8,365 bases of DNA from an uncultured Lachnobacterium sp. (GTDB taxonomy: Bacteria; Bacillota; Clostridia; Lachnospirales; Lachnospiraceae), in NCBI GenBank assembly GCA_900549895.1, contig URQG01000073.1:1-8365 (forward strand). The letters run 5' to 3'. Positions 6,940 to 8,365 of this stretch are shown piece by piece. Within the stretch, counting starts at the first letter, position 1. Each line of letters opens with the position of its first letter. Made by a program: the position numbers and the translations under genes. The notes beneath the pieces were generated by a model that made no database searches, was not told the origin of the DNA, and worked only from the letters and a program-made list of their open reading frames with translations.

Positions 6940-7296
6940 ATGGCAAGAGTTAAAGGCGGTTTAGGCGCTAAGAAGAGACATAATAGAACTTTAAAGTTAG
7001 CTAAGGGTTACAGAGGCGCTAGATCTAAGCAGTATAGAGTAGCTAAGCAGTCCGTAATGAGAGCCTTAACAAGTTCTTATGCTGGACGTAAGGAGAGAAA
7101 GAGACAGTTCCGTCAGTTATGGATTGCTCGTATCAACGCAGCAGCTCGTCTCAACGGACTTTCATACAGCCAGTTCATGCACGGCTTAAAGTTAGCAAAC
7201 GTTGACCTTAACCGTAAGGTATTAGCTGATATGGCTGTTACAGATGCAGCAGGATTTGCTAAATTAGTAGAGGTTGCTAAATCTAAGCTTGCTTAG
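6940..7296 (+). CDS. rplT: 50S ribosomal protein L20 (bL20), operon autorepressor
   Basis: The 118-residue product matches bL20 in length and sequence. A basic N-terminal tail (MARVKGG...KKRHNRTLKLAKGYRGARSKQYR, 1-33) threads into 23S rRNA and is needed for early 50S assembly. A globular C-terminal part follows (about 60-118: RQLWIARINAAARLNGLSYSQF, LNRKVLADMAV). In Firmicutes, L20 also binds the leader upstream of infC and reduces expression of the whole operon. The matching leader is present at 6042-6168. AAGGAGG (6924-6930) lies 9 bases before the ATG. A strong terminator follows. Confidence 0.98.
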   Translation: MARVKGGLGAKKRHNRTLKLAKGYRGARSKQYRVAKQSVMRALTSSYAGRKERKRQFRQLWIARINAAARLNGLSYSQFMHGLKLANVDLNRKVLADMAVTDAAGFAKLVEVAKSKLA

Positions 7297-7317
7297 TTTA
7301 GCATAAAGAGATATATG

Positions 7318-7360
7318 AAAAAGCTGCCGGGCTTCATGTGAAGCCTGGTAGCTTTTTTTA
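7318..7360. terminator. Bidirectional intrinsic terminator between rplT and the AraC regulator
   Basis: A 15-base-pair stem (two G-T pairs) joins 7321-7335 (AAGCTGCCGGGCTTC) with 7340-7354 (GAAGCCTGGTAGCTT) around the loop ATGT. Seven T (7353-7359) end the plus strand. On the minus strand the complement of the preceding A run gives five T, so it can stop both converging transcripts. The araC-type gene's TAA stop (7360-7358) lies inside it. Confidence 0.92.
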
Positions 7361-8197
7361 TTCTTGAGCTTTTTTGTATTTACTGCGATACTCCTTAGGC
7401 GAAAGGCCTTTTATTTTATGAAAGGTCTTTGAAAAATAAAGGCTGTTATCAAACCCTATAGAGCCTGCAATTGCTGTGATGGACAATGAGGAGTGTTTAA
7501 GCAGATAGCATGCCTGTTTGATTCTGAAATCGGTCAGATATTCCTTTGGCGATACACCGAGGATGCTCTGGAAGGAACGGAACAGGTGACTTCGGCTTAA
7601 GCCTATATATGATGCAATATCCTCAACGGTGATAGGGTATGAATAGTTGGCGGAGATGTATTCGATGCCCTTTTGTACATAGGAGTTTGCACTGTTTTGC
7701 GGCGGCTTTGATGTGGCGGCACTGACAAAAAGAGCGAGGGTGGTGTAGAGTCGCCCGGTCATTTCGAGTGCATTTTCAAATTCTGTGCCTCTGGCGTCGT
7801 ATATATGCATGAGCTGTCTTTTGATTTCGTTTCCGTTTGATACACTGTGTATGTATGGATGCGCTTTTGTGAAATCAGTGGCTCTTAAAATGGTTGCAGC
7901 ATCGCTGCCGGTAAAGCCTACCCAGGTATATTCCCAAGGATCTTGCGCATCAGCCTGATAAATCACTTCGGTATTTGGATATACGAGAAACGCATCACCG
8001 GGAGTTAATGTGTGAACACTGCCATTTACAGTGTAGCGGCCTTTACCGCTTATGATATAGTGAATCAGATAATGGTCTCTGATACCGGGGCCCCACTGAT
8101 ACAGGCTATCACAGCTCTGGAAGCCTACGTTATATACGGACAGAGATACAAGCTCTTTTTCTTTTACGATATAGGAATTTTTGTATTTATTATTCAT
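7358..8197 (-). CDS. AraC-family transcriptional regulator with N-terminal cupin sensor
   Basis: This 279-residue regulator has the usual two-domain AraC layout. Residues about 15-160 form a cupin-like ligand-binding domain, with YIISGKGRYTVNG (47-59), LTPGDAFLVYP (64-74) and the PWEYTWVGFTG stretch (87-97) common in carbohydrate-responsive members of Firmicutes. Residues about 173-275 carry the two DNA-binding helix-turn-helices: ITVEDIASYIGLSRSHLFRSF (189-209) and SITAIAGSIGFDNSLYFSKTF (239-259), followed by GLSPKEYR (264-271). The start at 8197 has AAAGG (8210-8206) 8 bases upstream. Such regulators usually activate a neighbouring sugar-uptake or glycosidase gene. Here the divergent neighbour is cut off by the contig end, so the ligand is unknown. 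It faces rplT and shares its terminator. Confidence 0.93.
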   Translation of the reverse strand: MNNKYKNSYIVKEKELVSLSVYNVGFQSCDSLYQWGPGIRDHYLIHYIISGKGRYTVNGSVHTLTPGDAFLVYPNTEVIYQADAQDPWEYTWVGFTGSDAATILRATDFTKAHPYIHSVSNGNEIKRQLMHIYDARGTEFENALEMTGRLYTTLALFVSAATSKPPQNSANSYVQKGIEYISANYSYPITVEDIASYIGLSRSHLFRSFQSILGVSPKEYLTDFRIKQACYLLKHSSLSITAIAGSIGFDNSLYFSKTFHKIKGLSPKEYRSKYKKAQE

Positions 8198-8241
8198 ATT
8201 GCCTACCTTTACAACATTTTTACATATTTCTTCTACATTTT

Positions 8242-8273
8242 ATTCTATACAAAAATGAGCAAATGCGCTACAA
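8242..8273 (-). promoter_or_regulatory. Candidate promoter of the AraC-type regulator
   Basis: Read on the minus strand, TTGTAG (8273-8268) and TATAGA (8249-8244, within TATAGAAT) are 18 bases apart. They lie in AT-rich DNA about 45 bases upstream of the start codon. The boxes match only partly. Confidence 0.4.
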
Positions 8274-8274
8274 T
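8246..8274 (+). promoter_or_regulatory. Candidate divergent promoter for a lost rightward gene
   Basis: TATACA (8246-8251) and TACAAT (8269-8274) are 17 bases apart and are followed about 20 bases later by a strong RBS, AAGGAGAT (8293-8300). It overlaps the leftward promoter almost completely, as expected for an AraC-type regulator controlling a divergent target. No coding sequence can be seen before the contig ends. Confidence 0.35.
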
Positions 8275-8302
8275 AAATTTAACAAAAATGAAAAGGAGAT
8301 AA

Positions 8303-8343
8303 AACGAGTCAAAGTACAAGGGGCGAGGAGGTTAATATTCCTC
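8303..8343 (+). other. Short stretch resembling a conserved 23S rRNA hairpin; possible chimeric contig end
   Basis: AGGTTAATATTCCT (8330-8343 region) is the same as the highly conserved bacterial 23S rRNA segment remembered from E. coli as ACAGGTTAATATTCCTGTAC. The bases before it (AGTCAAAGTACAA, 8307-8319) loosely resemble the AGTCGATGG-ACAA that precedes it in 23S rRNA. The strong RBS at 8293-8300 has no ATG, GTG or TTG at the expected distance. A junction to unrelated DNA near 8303 would explain both facts, but the match is short and may be chance. Confidence 0.3.
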
Positions 8344-8365
8344 CTGTCTCTTATACACATCTGAC
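8344..8365 (+). other. Residual Nextera/Tn5 sequencing adapter (not genomic)
   Basis: The sequence CTGTCTCTTATACACATCT (8344-8362) is exactly the 19-base Tn5 mosaic end used in Nextera libraries. The next three bases, GAC, continue one of the standard read-through adapters. It lies flush at the end of the window, so it is untrimmed adapter at a contig end. Confidence 0.97.

Noticed and set aside
8012..8302. 96-codon plus-strand frame running out of the AraC gene into the intergenic region
   Set aside because: Most of it is antisense to the regulator and the rest is hydrophobic AT-rich intergenic sequence. It has no RBS at its ATG.
8326..8345. Inverted repeat AGGAGG / CCTCCT as an operator or terminator
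   Set aside because: Its last two bases belong to the adapter, and the inner part matches a conserved rRNA loop.
1..8365. CRISPR arrays, tRNA genes, insertion sequences, attachment sites
   Set aside because: No regularly spaced repeats, tRNA-like cloverleaf ends, transposase-like proteins or terminal inverted repeats were seen.

Overview
The window looks like chromosomal DNA of a low-to-moderate GC Firmicute, most likely a Clostridia/Lachnospiraceae gut-type bacterium. Reasons: strong AGGAGG-type ribosome binding sites, a Firmicutes-style L20 leader in front of infC-rpmI-rplT, a fused chorismate mutase-prephenate dehydratase, a DUF5050-type membrane-anchored protein and a sugar-type AraC regulator. 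This taxonomic call is inference from gene style, not from a search. The right edge is a contig end: the last 22 bases are Nextera/Tn5 sequencing adapter, not genome.

Layout. (1) 1-861, minus strand: the N-terminal 287 codons of a membrane-anchored repeat protein (DUF5050-like), which runs off the left edge. (2) 862-1078: intergenic region with a good candidate promoter for the rightward genes. (3) 1079-5981, plus strand: pheA (phenylalanine biosynthesis), a Ppx/GppA-family protein with a C-terminal HD domain, and ppk1 (polyphosphate kinase). There is no visible terminator between them, and the ppx stop codon overlaps the ppk1 Shine-Dalgarno. (4) 5982-7360, plus strand: promoter, L20 leader RNA with attenuator, infC (IF3) starting at an AUU codon, rpmI (L35), rplT (L20), then a strong terminator. 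(5) 7358-8197, minus strand: an AraC-family regulator that converges on rplT and shares its terminator. (6) 8198-8365: the divergent upstream region of the regulator, a strong RBS with no following start codon, a short 23S-rRNA-like stretch, and the adapter.

How it works together. The infC operon carries two classical autoregulatory devices. L20 is expected to act on the leader by stabilising the terminator over an alternative pairing, and IF3 is expected to repress its own AUU-initiated message. The leader attenuator is also the only terminator downstream of ppk1, so it may end the pheA-ppx-ppk1 transcript as well. Ppk1 has all its catalytic residues and should make polyphosphate. The adjacent Ppx-like protein has lost several signature residues of the ASKHA phosphate-binding loops, so it may not be a conventional exopolyphosphatase.

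Most of the window is ordinary housekeeping DNA. The items most worth checking are the divergent Ppx paired with an intact Ppk1, the AUU start plus L20 leader, and the artefactual or possibly chimeric right edge.
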